From NCBI GenBank assembly GCA_934045075.1, contig OW203726.1:7028860-7092859 (forward strand): a stretch of 64,000 nucleotides of DNA, given 5' to 3'. How positions within the stretch are numbered: position 1 is the stretch's first letter; every line of letters begins with the position of its first letter. The stretch comes from Yponomeuta sedellus (Eukaryota > Arthropoda > Insecta > Lepidoptera > Yponomeutidae). This document shows positions 44,089 to 55,886 of the stretch, piece after piece. A program made the translations under genes and the position numbers. A model generated the notes under the pieces. It saw nothing but the letters and a program-made list of their open reading frames with translations, made no database searches and was not told the origin of the DNA.

Positions 44089-45506
44089 CTGGAAAAAGTC
44101 AAAATTATGTCAAATTAAGTGGGTTTAGTGGAGTTCTCTTGAGCAATCTGAGGTAGGTGAATTATAATTTGGATGGGATGTAGGTATTAGCGAAGGTCTA
44201 GGTTTACGGTAAAGTACCCATTACGGGCAAGTGTGTACGCAGCGATAAATAAATGAACGTTGATGAAGCGGTTTTTGATCATGTCAAGCAAGAGATCGAG
44301 AGATCGTGGCTTATTTTGTACCTACTTCGGGATGCAAAAGCTCATTTAGATCCGAGTGCTTAGTGCGAGTTTGACAGATCCAATCGAATAACTTTACTAC
44401 CACTGCGTTAATCGAGCATTGAGTAGTGAGTTTGAGCATAGACCAATTTGGTCTATGGTATGAGTAAGTTAACCGTTCGAACTGGCAAAACGCTGTCACA
44501 GTACAACTCGCACTCAAGTTTATTCGTGTTTTGGCTGGTAAACGTGTTCACTTCTCAACGTAAACCATTACAACTCGCACTCAGCAATTTTAATTTCTAT
44601 ACTTGTCGCTAGGTGGCGATTCCTCGATGCCATAGAAATATGAGTTCTTACGTTAACGCGATCGAGTAGTTAAAAAACTCGCACTAAGCACTCCGAATAA
44701 CGTGATTTTCACATCATATGTGTGAATGTGTGTAGACTTCGAGATTCTCGGTTACTAAAAATCACTATTAAGGGGCTCCATGGAGTAACACTTATTAGTG
44801 TCACCAAAAGAAAAAAATAAAGAAATTTCTCCCGAAAACTTCGAGAAACTGGGTCGTGGGTACAAAAAAGGCTCCGTGGAATCACGATTGGACTAAAACA
44901 TAGTTATTTGTTATACAGGAGTGCAAAGTTGCTTAATCGTGTCCTCAATTTTGATGACCGAGTAAGCGATGGATTCTAAAATTTAATCACGAACACAGCG
45001 ATTGAAGAATTAGAATCCTGAGCGTCAGCGAAAGAATCAAAAGACCACGAGATGAAAAATCTTTGCACTCGAGTGCAACACGTCACTTTTCATTCCACCT
45101 CAGCGAGGAAATGACTAAATCTAAATGCAAAAAAGGTCGTAAAACAATATGACGTGAAAAGAAAATTATGGGGGCAAAAGAAATTAAAAAAAAAGTACAC
45201 GAAGAAGGTTCCAAGTCTGAGTTTTTAACAATATTAAAAAAGTTTATATGATAAACTCGGCACCATGGAGGTAGAAAAAATGAGGTTTAATGATATTTTG
45301 AATTCACAAACTTGGTGCGATGGTCTAAATTGGCCATGCTACATTTTTTGATATGAACGGAAATGTCAAAACCATTTCGAGAATTATATAGGCAAGGCAA
45401 GACATTTTATTCAATATGTTCTGATGACGTCACACACCACAAAATTTTAGAAAAATATTATAAATAGAAATAGGTAATTAATAAAATTCAAAACTAACGA
45501 AATTAG
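44089..45506. other. Intron between the PET exons
   Basis: No exon or named repeat. 44335-44360 and 44600-44710 share 'gagtgcttagtgcgagtt'-like inverted motifs ('actcgcactaagcactcc'), suggesting a decayed inverted-repeat element. A TGACGTCA site lies at 45425-45432. Confidence 0.45.
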
Positions 45507-45771
45507 TTTCTTCAAATGTAAAAACCTATTTAGAGGCTAAAAATTTCACCCATGCCGGGATTCGAACCCGCAACCTCTGGCTATACGTACCAGCGCTCTA
45601 CCGATTGAGCCAATGGGCGACTCACGGCATCAGTGAAATTTCGAACCTCTTTACAATATTCTCTGTATTACGTACAGGCAGCGACATCTGACTTAAGCAA
45701 ATTGCATTACTTACAGCCCCGACTACATGCTTTGCAGTTAGGTTTAACATCAAATTTCATTTCTTCAAATG
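45507..45771 (-). mobile_element. tRNA-core retroposon, copy H (complete single unit)
   Basis: A 12-bp duplication tttcttcaaatg (45507-45518, 45760-45771) bounds 241 bp. On the minus strand: head 'aacctaactgcaaagcatgt', 'agtcggggctgtaagtaatg', 'cagatgtcgctgcctgtacg'; core with A box 'tggctcaatcggtagagcgc' and B box 'gcgggttcgaatcccggc'; short tail 'tttagcctctaaataggttt'. It has no inverted tail at the 5' end and represents the basic unit. Core anticodon-loop bases are not a good tRNA, so it is not a functional tRNA gene. Confidence 0.85.
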
Positions 45772-45918
45772 GTCCATATTTTGGAAATTAATTATAAAAA
45801 ACGTACATCGAAAATAAGTAGGTAGCAACTTCTATATCCTCTAGCGGATAAGAACGGCTTTTGCACTGTATCGAAAGCAAAAACACTCTTTCCTCTTTCC
45901 GAGATGGGGGGATGAAAT

Positions 45919-46264
45919 AGGAACCGAGTGATTGGAAATATTGGAATCAATCAATTGAGTTAAGCAACATCACGCGCGGTCAGGTGCAGGATGGGTGACC
46001 GTCCCGTGACTACCGCTCTTAGTATTTTTCCCGAACCCGCAGGGCAGGTTAAGCCTTTGGTGGTGGCTGTCATATAATAGCAGTTGTTAAGCCATGCCAG
46101 AGGTCTTATGGGCGGCTTGATAACTTCTGACAGTAAGGCCCGCCACTGTCTTACAATCCTCCACCAACCCGGACTTGGCCCCCGTGGTGGAGTATGGCCT
46201 AACCCTCCTGCGATGCAGGAAGAGACCCGTGCCCCAGTGGGGTCATACAAGGGTTGATATCAAT
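45919..46264 (+). mobile_element. 5S-derived SINE with the best 5S-like head
   Basis: 45958-46010 reads 'agttaagcaacatcacgcgc', 'ggtcaggtgcaggatgggtg', 'accgtcccgtgac', closely paralleling the A-box/IE/C-box part of animal 5S rRNA (AGTTAAGCAAC..CGGGCGCGGTCAG, GGATGGGTGACC). The body and 3' end 'catacaagggttgatatcaa' follow. It ends about 30 nt from the donor of the PET exon at 46294. Confidence 0.85.
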
Positions 46265-46293
46265 ACATGATCTGATCTGAGGTTGATACCGAC

Positions 46294-46450
46294 CTGCTTA
46301 GCGGTAAGGCCGGGTGGCGCCCAGTCGTAGGCGTGGTGGCTGCCTGGGCGCGCGGCGTCACGCAGTCCGAGCCGGTCGCGCACGCTGCCCAACTCCTCGT
46401 GGTACACAGCGTGCTGCAGCCGCTCGCAGCCGCACGACTTGCACGTCTTC
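46294..46450 (-). CDS. Lmpt: Limpet exon: first half of the PET domain
   Basis: Acceptor 'cttgtctccgcag|GAAGAC' and donor AAGCAG|gtcggt bound 157 nt. After one base, the translation is KTCKSCGCERLQHAVYHEEL, GSVRDRLGLRDAARPGSHHA and YDWAPPGLTAKQ. KxCKxCxCxxxxH, the RLGL segment and YxWxPPGL are hallmarks of the PET domain and its preceding cysteine segment. Entry needs two bases of a codon (probably Arg, WR|K in relatives) from an upstream exon that I could not find between 46451 and 64000; the true start lies farther right or is too short to see. G+C-rich codon use contrasts with the intron. Confidence 0.92.
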
Positions 46451-46504
46451 CTGCGGAGACAAGGGCGGGGACGTGTTAAAAAGTGAAAAGGGCTCATAAT
46501 GTGT

Positions 46505-46690
46505 ACAGTGTAGAATACACCTCGGGCTCTAGGAGTAGGCTTCGGTTTTCGCCGAAAGCACACGAATGTAATACTACATCCTGCTCTGTTTTTCGAAATG
46601 AAGTGTCATTATTAGTTCCGATATTTCTATTACACGAATATATCTGATAGAAGCCGAGGTATATTCTAAAAGCTAACAGATTGTATGTTT
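46505..46690. mobile_element. MITE-like element, family 1, second copy
   Basis: 'tagaatacacctcgg' at the left mirrors 'ccgaggtatattctaaaagc' at the right. The interior has 'cggttttcgccgaaagcaca' and 'cgatatttctattacacgaa', inverse of the 8747-8958 copy. Confidence 0.6.
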
Positions 46691-46959
46691 ATATCACGCC
46701 ACAAGACATGAGAAATGAAAGAAAATTAACATTATATTGAAACACGGAGAACAAGTAGGGGGAGAAACCTCTTGTTTTGTCTCAAATTATGTGATAGCCG
46801 GATGTTGGACGGTTACAAACCGGACTGTCCCCTATGATAAAGGTTACTCTAGTTTAAGAGTCAGGACTATTGTAAGTAAGCTGGACATATTGAAAGTTCC
46901 ATTGAAGGTAGGTACCTATATGTCTTACTACAAGAAAATAAAATATAATAAAAGGCTTA

Positions 46960-47330
46960 CATATCTAATCTTACAAATATTATAGATATGAAATTTTGTG
47001 AAGATGCCTAGACGTCTAGACATTTGGATGTTTCTTTCTCCATCACGCAATGACGGCCGAACGGATTTAAATGAAATTTGGCATTGATATCCAGGTAATG
47101 CGTTCCCGCGGGATATTTTCAAACGCGGGCGTAGCTGCAGGTAAAGCTAGTATTAAAAATGTGAAAATCCATGAAGATGTTTCAACGTTTGTTACTCAGT
47201 CACGCAATAACGGCCGAACGGAGTTGCATGGAACTTTGCATACAACGATGACAGACAACGATCTGAATTGAGACATAGAATACGTCATAATTATACCGGT
47301 AATGCGTTCCATTAGGATAATATTCTATTG
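46960..47330 (+). repeat. Degraded interspersed repeat
   Basis: Two partial units containing 'cacgcaatgacggccgaacg' and 'cacgcaataacggccgaacg', each followed by 'ggtaatgcgttcc', with 'cgcgggcgtagctgcaggta' and 'aagctagta' between them. It belongs with the 1336-1755 type. Confidence 0.55.
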
Positions 47331-47364
47331 ATACCGTAATCGATACTGGGAAGATTAAAAGTAC

Positions 47365-47485
47365 CCGGAACCGGCGTGCGTGCATGCAACGTCTTATGAA
47401 CGTTGATTAAACGGAGGTGATCTGTCAGGATCGTGGCAAGTGGCAGTCCCTGGTCTCTGCCTTCCCCTCTGGGATACAGGCGTGA
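47365..47485 (+). pseudogene. LINE ORF2 C-terminus fragment
   Basis: Translates as MQRLMNVD, a stop, then VICQDRGKWQSLVSAFPSGI, followed by stops. Same C-terminal family as at 36040, 48645 and 61910. Confidence 0.6.
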
Positions 47486-47887
47486 GGTTATGTATGTATG
47501 TTTGGTAGCGTAAGATTGCATGAAAAGTGCATGAAAGAAACCTCCAAAACGACGTAGGTACTCACTGAGCCCGTACGTCTGGCACACGCTGGGCAACAAT
47601 CAGCGAGGCCCTTACTCTGATTGGCAATTTCTTTCACGCTACGCGCTAAAAAGAAGACCGTAACATTTTTGAGGCCTAAATCTAAGATAGGTATTTATAG
47701 CGTTGCCATGGTAACAATACTCGTATAAACGAATTCAGTGGCCGTACAAAATTCGCCGGGAAAGCTACCTAATATTGTCAATAAATTACATACAATAACG
47801 GTAATTTTGTCTATACCTTGAGTAGGTAAGGAATAAAGGATTCGCAAATTTGATGTTAGGACGTGAATTAGAATGTGTTGCCAGAAT

Positions 47888-48994
47888 ATATCCCAAGCTT
47901 ACACTATTTTTATTTTTAATGCACTAACCCGTGCTAAGGAACAAATTTAAAAACCTATTTAGAGGCTAAAAATTTCACCCATGCCGGGATTCGAGCCTCT
48001 AAATAGGTTTTTAAATTTGTTTCTTAGCACGGGTTAGTGCATTAAAAATAAAAATAGTGTAATCATGTGGGTACAGTGATATCGTTCCGATGTTTTGTTG
48101 TAATTGGTAAACCTTGGCCTCGGATTTTGTAAACAAAAGTCGCCAATTAGCTAACTAGCAAGTTCGACTTTACTTACTAGCAAAACGAAACATGTAATTT
48201 TAAGTGGATGTAAATTAATTTAATGGAAGCGATCTCTAGGTGTTAGGAACTTCGAGAATAACTTTCTTGCTTCGGCTTTATGTACAGTCAACGCACATGA
48301 TGACAGCGACACGTCATGTCAATGTTTATGTGCTAGAGCTTTCCTTGCTTACAGTACGGTAAATTTTGTAATCAAAATATAAAAGTTGTATAGCTGGCGA
48401 TCTTACATAGGAAACTCTTCATCAACTGAAAAAGTTCTACTTACACTTTATTGCATAAAAAAATAAACCGGACATTACATAAGAAAAAACATGTACAAAG
48501 ACGAGCTTATGTTTCTTTGTAAAAGATTTCTTTCTCCAGCTAACCTTGAAGAGTGGGAGCGGTAAAAAAGCGGATCTTCACGTGTATGATCCATCTATCT
48601 AAATTAAATAAATGAAAACCCAAAAACGGTCTGCAAACGACTAATAAATGTTGATGAAGCTAAAGAGATCTGTCAGGATCGTGGCAAGTGGCAGACCCTG
48701 GACTCTGTCTACCCCTCTGTGGTACAGCTAGAAGGCTTGAGTTTATGTAATGTAAAACCTAACTGCAAAGTAGGTAGTCGGGGCTGTAAGTAATGCAATT
48801 TGCTTAAGCCAGATGTCGCTGCCTGTACGTAATACAGAGAATATTTTAAAGAGGTTCGAAATTTCACTGATGCCGTGAGTCGCCTATTGGCTCAATTGGT
48901 AGAGCGCTGATACGGATAGCCAGAGGTTGCGGGTTCGAATCCCGGCATGGGTGAAATTTTTAGCCTCTAAATAGGTTTTTAAATATCCCAAGCT
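47888..48994 (+). mobile_element. Composite 1,083-bp retroposon with palindromic 5' end, copy I
   Basis: A 12-bp duplication atatcccaagct (47888-47899, 48983-48994) bounds one insert with three parts. The first, 47900-48066, is a palindrome of the tRNA-core family's long tail, centred near 47994. The second, about 48092-48764, is a body without long ORFs that ends in a LINE ORF2 C-terminal remnant (RLINVDEAKEICQDRGKWQT). The third, 48765-48982, is a complete tRNA-core unit (A box 'tggctcaattggtagagcgc', B box 'gcgggttcgaatcccggc', tail to 'aggtttttaa'). A near-identical body and unit lie at 61361-62265. Confidence 0.8.
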
Positions 48995-50541
48995 ACGATA
49001 CTGTCCCACAACAGAGCCATATAGAACATTTAACTTACCGTAGTAACAATAGGCAAGTATTGGCTAAATTGATTATCAGACTCAAAGAATTAACACTTAT
49101 GTCATGGGTTAAAAAATGCTTAGAACATTGAAAGCCGACCTCCTCCAAACAAAAGGCACAGAACACAACGTAAGTATCGTAATGAGCTTGACAAAGACAC
49201 GGCGCACTTATCCCTAATAATAATGTATGATGTACAACACAGTACATGTTGGACGTATAGAACATGTACCAGTACCTTCAACTCCACGCTTTGGTTCGCC
49301 GATCACGATGACGATGACTGTCAACGCCCGGATTGACAGGGATGTATTTAGAAGATGTGGTCGATTTTCGGCACCGTATAATACACACGAACCTCGTCTT
49401 TGCATGTGCAGAGTAAACAGAACACAGAAATACATAGGTATTGCCTCATAATGGAACCTTTTTTAAATAGACCTTAAGTAGTTAATAATAGATCTTAAGT
49501 AGTTAATAATTGTTCTATTAGATCGTGAAAAATATAGATTTTTGAGGCTTAGAAAACTATTGAAGTTTAATCAATTTTACATCTCAGATAAAAACGGTGT
49601 GAGTCTTGTCTATGATGTTATAAGACATGTTTCATGACGTAACATAGTTTACGAATAAACTTATATTATAAGGCTGAGGCGTGACCACAATGTTTACTAC
49701 CTTTGTGACGTCACGATCTTAGTGCATTAGTGCTTAGGCTTTCAAGTAAAAAATTAAAAACAATATTTCAAAATTGAATGTCAACAGTCATATTTTATTT
49801 ACGTTTATGTATTCAGATTGTTAAATTAAGGTTCGTTAGGCCCAGTAATGGAAATATTACATGTTTTTTAAACCATCTTCTTATATTTTTACAAAGAAGC
49901 GTATTTCTTTGTTCAAAATATAAAACTAGTCATTATTCTATATTTCTTAAGGCAGATAATGTTAGTGAGAAAAACCCAACAAGTTAAACTACCTATATAT
50001 GGTCCCTAAAGAGCTGGCCTGCTGTCTGCACCCGACGTTATGAATTTTTCCAGACGTAGAGTCCGCGCCGTGTCCGCTAAACTCGGCTTATTGAAATGCT
50101 AATACGTAGCGACAATCTTCGGTCGTGTCTGTCTGTCATATCACCACCGCACAATGCTCCCTAGTGACTCGATGCGACGATCATGCATGATCATCTTCCA
50201 CTCAGCAGCATAGCAAGTTGTACGTCCAATTTGCGTTATACTGTAAGGAAATTGGTATTCATAGGAATACCCATTTCCTCAAGCAAGTGCTTGGAGACAT
50301 GATTTGCGCCTGATCGGTGATACAAATGCAGATCCCATACTGCATATTGAACTTTGAATTTAAAGGATTTGTTGGATTTATATCAAGATGCGCGTACATC
50401 GGCATCATCGTTTGCATATTACGGCATTACAGTTTCTAGCGCTCCTAGCTCTGAGATAGGTGTTGAGTGTTCTGTCAGTTGCCGTTTTGTTTAGAGCAAC
50501 ATCTTCAACAAGATTCATATCTTTCGAATAAGAATCTCTTA
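48995..50541. other. No gene recognised
   Basis: AT-rich. A TGACGTCA site lies at 49706-49713. On the minus strand at about 50350-50237 one frame reads VQYAVWDLHLYHRSGANHVS and KHLLEEMGIPMNTNFL. This looks like decayed coding sequence, but I cannot place it. Confidence 0.4.
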
Positions 50542-50852
50542 TGCTAGGGCTACATTAGCGGGCTACGGCGAATATTTGTGCAAACGCGATGAATGTGGCC
50601 GGGTACATCGTGTCATCGCGTAGTATTCGGGCGAAGACGATGTAGTATCGGAGAGCTGTCGGTAAACTGGCGCGGATCAAAGGGAATTGTCGCGACAATA
50701 TGCGCTTGGGTGGTTACACCTACGTCAATTCACTGTCATACTGAACAACGCAATCCGGCACGATCCGCCTTAATGTAGACAAGATGCCCGAACACGATAT
50801 TTTTGTTGCCCCAACGCGACACAAATTTTCGCCCGCTAATGGAGCCCCAGCA
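50542..50852. mobile_element. MITE with 'tgctagggctacattagcgg' ends
   Basis: The left terminal 'tgctagggctacattagcgg' and right inverse 'ccgctaatggagccccagca' extend with differences into 'aatatttgtg'-like sequence. 311 bp, no coding. Confidence 0.7.
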
Positions 50853-52650
50853 TCACGGAAATCACTCAGAGGTAAAAGCGCTTATCACATGCGCCGCAAG
50901 ACGGAGTTTACACGTTCAGTTTGGCGTCAGTCAATTCCATCAGTCTGGTTAGACTGACGGCAGACTGATTGTCTATTCAGTGGACTGATGGACTAGACTG
51001 ACGGAAATTCGAATATTTTAATGCTTCATCAGTCTGGCATCAATCCGAGCTCATTTCAGTGGTGAGAGACAAACATTTAATTTTCTATTTTCCGACATAC
51101 ATACATTTTATTACATAAATTTACGCCTGAGGGGCAGGCTTCACACTTACCACGACCCTTATAAACGTTTTTCACCTAGATGCGTTCGATATATTTCTTT
51201 CGTGAATCTTTTCCAAACTGAGATGCATTTTATAAGTACCGCGTCGTTTTAAAGCCTCTAGGAAAAGTGCTTTTTTAGCCGCCTAGCTGTAAATCTCAGT
51301 AAATCCCGCTTTTTCCGTCCCCAGGAGACTTATCCCCAGTTTCTCGTACAAATGTTTTTTCCTATGCACTTTGGCCAACAGACAGCATTTTTTTTGGCAT
51401 TTTGTTTGTGTACTAGAAACCGGGTGTTAGACTTAATACGCCTTACGATTTTTCACCACAGGTTTTTTTTCGAATAAAAGATGTGAAAAATGTATTTACA
51501 TGCTTTAAGGCTTGCGAAAAAAAACCGCGCGACAATAGATTCCCAACCAAATCAATTCGCGATTTAAATCCGTCAAAAAAACACCTTGATATTATTCGCA
51601 ATCCACCAACCCGCACTTGGCCCCCGTGGGGGCGGAGTATGGCCTTAATTATTCACAGTGAGTGCTAAGCCTTAACTTACTCGTGTTCCTCATTTTTCTG
51701 AGCTACCCGACTCTGCCCCGCCCACTCTAACACCATCGGATACATGCTCTTTGCCTCGGAGTATACTTCACAGAACTACATATACCCATTGTTAATAATG
51801 AACTGAGTACATTTCACACTCTGGCTCTTATGATTGATTGAATCTGACTGACTATAAAAGAATCTACAGCTTACGATGTGAACACGTTACGTGAGTATCT
51901 GGCGATGAGTACGTTGTTTGTAAATAAACGAGAAATATTTTTGCAGCGCTCCTTAATCACTTTGCTGGATATAACATTATGACTATAACAGAAGAAATGT
52001 TCCGGTTTCTTTTGAAAAACGTTGTGTACCATCTTCCTGCATGAATGGTATTTTTAGGGTACCGTAAGCCTTCGCTCCTGGCCGTCTAAGAGCCCTGTTA
52101 TTCTTTTTACTATCTGTACTATCTCACTAGGCCATTTTATTTCTTAAACCCTAATAGGTAGCTAGTTTGCAGAGTGTGTTATTGTAGCGGATTTCCCTTA
52201 CATCCTTTTTTACGTTCTGCTCTACCGTAGAAACAAGTGCACCTACAACTCGGTGTGACTATAGTATAACCTCTATAGTAAGGCGATACATAATAAAAAC
52301 GAGTGAAACTCCTCCAAAGATCTCGAACTTAGTGAAAGAAAACCTATTTTTCTTAAATAAGTAATCCTTGGTGGAAATCGTACTGAAAAGTGAGTGAAAA
52401 AAATGTGTTATCTGCAACCAGAAAAATATGAAATTGCGTGGAAGTAAAAAAAGATACAATAGCCCAACACAATAGCTTAGTAACTGTCTGTTCGTAGTGT
52501 AGTGTATAATGTTTCAGCTTTTAAATTTATTGGTATAATCAATGGCAATCATGGAATCTTGGACGTATTGAGTTTATGATTATTGTAGAAAAGATAGAGT
52601 GAACTTTTTTCCGCTGCCTTTTTCTTCTCTACAAATACGGCTTGATACTC
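50853..52650. other. No gene recognised
   Basis: 50930-51060 has repeated 'cagtctg'/'agactgacgg' motifs of unknown nature. 51599-51645 is a fragment of the 5S SINE ('aatccaccaacccgcacttg', 'gcccccgtggg'). Otherwise AT-rich. Confidence 0.4.
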
Positions 52651-52757
52651 ATACATAGTTATATATTAAACGGGTCTAAACGGGAAATAAGGTAATTACG
52701 TTTTGTAAAGAACCTAATAAATAATCACGATTAGACCCGTTTAATATATGTATAACT
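52651..52757. mobile_element. Inverted-repeat element with 'ttaaacgggtcta' arms
   Basis: Left arm 'tacatagttatatattaaac' plus 'gggtcta' and its inverse at 52731-52757. A half copy lies at 12034-12062, and an interior match in inverse orientation at about 60832-60885. Confidence 0.65.
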
Positions 52758-53179
52758 AGTACTAGTACCTACACTGACATTCAACAAAATGTACATTAAA
52801 CTAAATGATTGATTTCTGATTTCTGGCAGATTATACAGATGGATATCAAACAAAGGCGTCTACTGTAGCACACTCATCCTAATACCTGGAACCTGAAGTC
52901 ACTGAATATGTCGCGCGCGTGTCATACCGGAACTTGCTTTATCATAAGTAATAATAATATTTTCTTTATAGTAAGTAACTACAAAATGCCAGAGTTGTTT
53001 ATGTCATCTCGTTAATTGTAAAGTAGGATAATCATGAGTAGACCTGCATTTTCACTCATACCGTCCACTCATATTGTGTGTCATCGTGTTATTGAAATAA
53101 CTTAGAACCAAGAAAACAGTTTCTTCAATATCGATAATGATACGGCTGAGCAAAAGTTTCACGTGTTCAACTTTTTTTA

Positions 53180-53285
53180 TACAAATCGAAGGCGGCTAAG
53201 AGACCGAATCAGAATGACAGTCGTCGACGTAGCCCGGCGGCGGATTAGTAAGTTGAAGTGGCAGTGGGCGGGTCATTTACCACAG
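53180..53285 (+). pseudogene. Short RTE LINE fragment
   Basis: RRLRDRIRMTVVDVARRRIS then KLKWQWAGHL matches the same region as the 26299-27123 remnant (RTKVIDIAQRISKLKWQWAG), on the opposite strand. Confidence 0.7.
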
Positions 53286-53680
53286 CCAATGACCAACGGT
53301 GGGATTTATTACAAGCTGACCACGTTAAGTTTCAAGATTGGATGAAAACTGAAATAAAAAATACAATGTTTTAACATAACTTATATTAATGTACATTTCT
53401 CGGGAGAGCAATGCTTATTATTAAACCACAGGTTTTTACCTTTTTAGGAAGCATGGTATCTGCCAACATCCTTATCACTAAGATTATGTTATATGATTTT
53501 TTTTTTAATTACCTTACAACTTTAAACATATTGAATACTATATGTGCCCCGCGGTGTGACCGCTTTTAATCAATTTTACCATGGGATTAGATATTTTCCC
53601 GCAGTAAAACGTAACCTATGTGTTAATCCAGGGTGTCAGCTAACACTATACCAATTTTATTAAAATCGCTCCAGCCGTTT

Positions 53681-54133
53681 AAGGCCTGCGCAGACGACGG
53701 ACTTCTGTCTCTTGGGGACAAAAGTCCCTCGTCTGCTCTGTCCTCTGAGTACTTGTCGCGGACGGACTCAACGCCTACGCTGTGCGGTCATTTGTTCCCC
53801 GCAAATTTAGTGATGGAAGTACACTATGGAAGCAAAAATTCTGAGATTCGTTGTGTTGTAATTTATGAAATGAAATGAAAAGGTTTTATTCAAAGTAGCG
53901 CAGAAACTGCGGCTTAATGATCGTAACGTTACATTACATGAAGTTGAAAAAGAAAAGGCGTTTTAAAAGAAAACACCGAACTTTTGTCCAGTCCGGTCTC
54001 TTGATGTCCTCGGTAATTTGAGGGACTTTTTGTACGGGGTACTTTTAGTACTTCGTTTAGGTACGTTATTCGATACAATTTATAAGAGATCTATATCGAC
54101 GGACAAAAAAGTACCCTCGTCTGCGCAGGCCTT
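53681..54133. mobile_element. MITE with 17-bp perfect ends and an insertion
   Basis: Ends 'aaggcctgcgcagacga' and exact inverse at 54117-54133. The interior includes 'ccctcgtctgc' motifs and, at about 53866-53935, the unrelated 'tattcaaagtagcgcagaaa' repeat inserted into it. Confidence 0.7.
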
Positions 54134-55393
54134 TAGACGTAAAGAAGTAACCAACGTACACACAAACTTTCGCCTTTATAATATTGTGTGATAGTGTGAT
54201 GTAATCATCATCATCTTCATCAACCCATTATGTCTCCACCGAGGGGCATATAACAAGTCTTGTATGACACATCGCTGTATCATCCAATACGGACGTTTGA
54301 ACCCGTGACATTCAAACACGTTACTACCGGGGGCCAAGGGCTAAAACCCACCATAGTTGCCCCCGTAAAACGTGCATACACTCTACTTCTACGTCACTTT
54401 ACGGCCCCATATCGCAGTGGTATCATTTTCAATCCACTCTCGGCAAATGGGCTCCCGATACACCAAGTAGACACAGAAGGTCCATGTGTTAAAGGCGCAG
54501 GTCTTCTTGTCCAATTGAATACGCATCTTCTTTTAAGGTTTAATCCGAATTTAAATACATTAAATTCAGTTCGCTATTTTGCGCTAGTTCTTTTCTTAAA
54601 AATCTGTCTTTCTGGTTGGCATTTTACTTTTTTAAATTAGCACTTCACTGTCGAGCGTACAGGTCGGTTGTAAGCAATTCCGTTTCATGCAAGCATTTAC
54701 ATCCAGGGAGGCTCATCCTCCCTGGATGCAGTGGCAATGTGGATGATTTAATGAATCGAACAGACTAAATAAACGTTTTACAAGTGCACGTGAAAGTGAA
54801 CTAAGCGCATCAGCTTAAAGCTGCTGGTATATTATTAAAAATAATACCTTTTTGGGAGCCAGGTGTTGAAGTATTTTCACACTTTCGTTAGTAATTTTAT
54901 GACCTGAATAACAGATTCCGCTGCCATAGTTTCAAGGATGATTATCCTCTGTGAAGAATATATACATAGCCATGTATACGGATAGCACAATCACTTGTCT
55001 CGTCCCAAGCTTGGATAGACCGTGCTTTTTGATAAATAAATGTTATATATATTCATTTATTCAGTTCAGGTAACGACATTGTCCACTTTTTTTAAGTATA
55101 GAACCTAAGCAGAAGCTTGGCTAAAATTACACCATAACATAATTACAATTTAATGTCAATAAAAAATAATAATGTCAATTCAGTTGTTCGTCCAGATATA
55201 ATTTGGTCAAATCGCACATAAATCATGTTATTATTGTTGATTGATATTGGATTTCATAAATAGTCGACAATTGAATTATAACTATTGTTTGTGAGTAAAT
55301 AAATGAAATAAATCAATGAACTAAGGAGGAATGAAGATAAATCAATGAAGGAAGTTAAGGCGTTTCGGGGCCAATGGAAAAAAATATCATAAC
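54134..55393. other. No gene recognised
   Basis: 54205-54252 is probably a relic of the 5S SINE 3' end in minus orientation. A 12-nt inverted pair (gaggctcatcctccctgg) lies at 54710-54728. The 54260-54640 frame has no domain. Confidence 0.4.
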
Positions 55394-55536
55394 TTCTTTT
55401 ATAACTATATATTCTTTTTGTTGCACTGACCCGTGCTGAGGACAATTTCAAAAACCTATTGAGAGGCTAAAAACTCCGCCCATGCCCGGACGGGCGGAAT
55501 TTTTAGCCTCTAAATAGGTTTTAAGATTCTTTTATA
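55394..55536 (-). mobile_element. tRNA-core snap-back retroposon, copy J
   Basis: A 10-bp duplication ttcttttata (55394-55403, 55527-55536) bounds a 123-bp insert: inverted long tail ('gcactgacccgtgctgagga', 'aaaacctattgagaggctaa'), a few bases of the tRNA-like 3' end ('ccgcccatgcccgg'), then the inverse 'cgggcggaatttttagcctc' and 'taaataggtttt'. It is almost purely palindromic. Confidence 0.75.
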
Positions 55537-55544
55537 CATAATAC

Positions 55545-55760
55545 GTTTTTATTTAAAAGCGAAAATAGAAATCTTAACAACTGTGACCACTATTTTTAGA
55601 ACCTACAGTCTAGAACCTAGAATCGACAAACAAGGACATTTATTACTTTCCGCCAAAAACGGCCGTTTTTAGCGGAAATCGATTAAAGTTCTAATCTATT
55701 GATCATAGGTTCTAGACTGTAAGTTCTAAAAATAATGGTCACAGTTGTTAAGATTTCTTA
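55545..55760. repeat. Foldback repeat copy
   Basis: The central hairpin ('tttccgccaaaaacggccgt' and its inverse) is flanked by a longer inverted pair ('acctacagtctagaaccta' and 'taggttctagactgtaagtt'). Same family as 25268-25490. Beside it at 55799-55880 is an RTE-like 3' end in minus orientation. Confidence 0.65.
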
Positions 55761-55886
55761 TGTTCAGTTTTAGATAAAAACGTATTATACGTATTCTTCT
55801 TCTTCAGGCTATACTAGTCCACTGCTGGATATAGCCCTCCCCTAATGAGCGGCATAGCGCAAGGTTGTGCCATCATTATATTATTA

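Noticed and set aside
54260..54640. 126-codon plus-strand frame
   Set aside because: No domain or family pattern; lies among repeat fragments.
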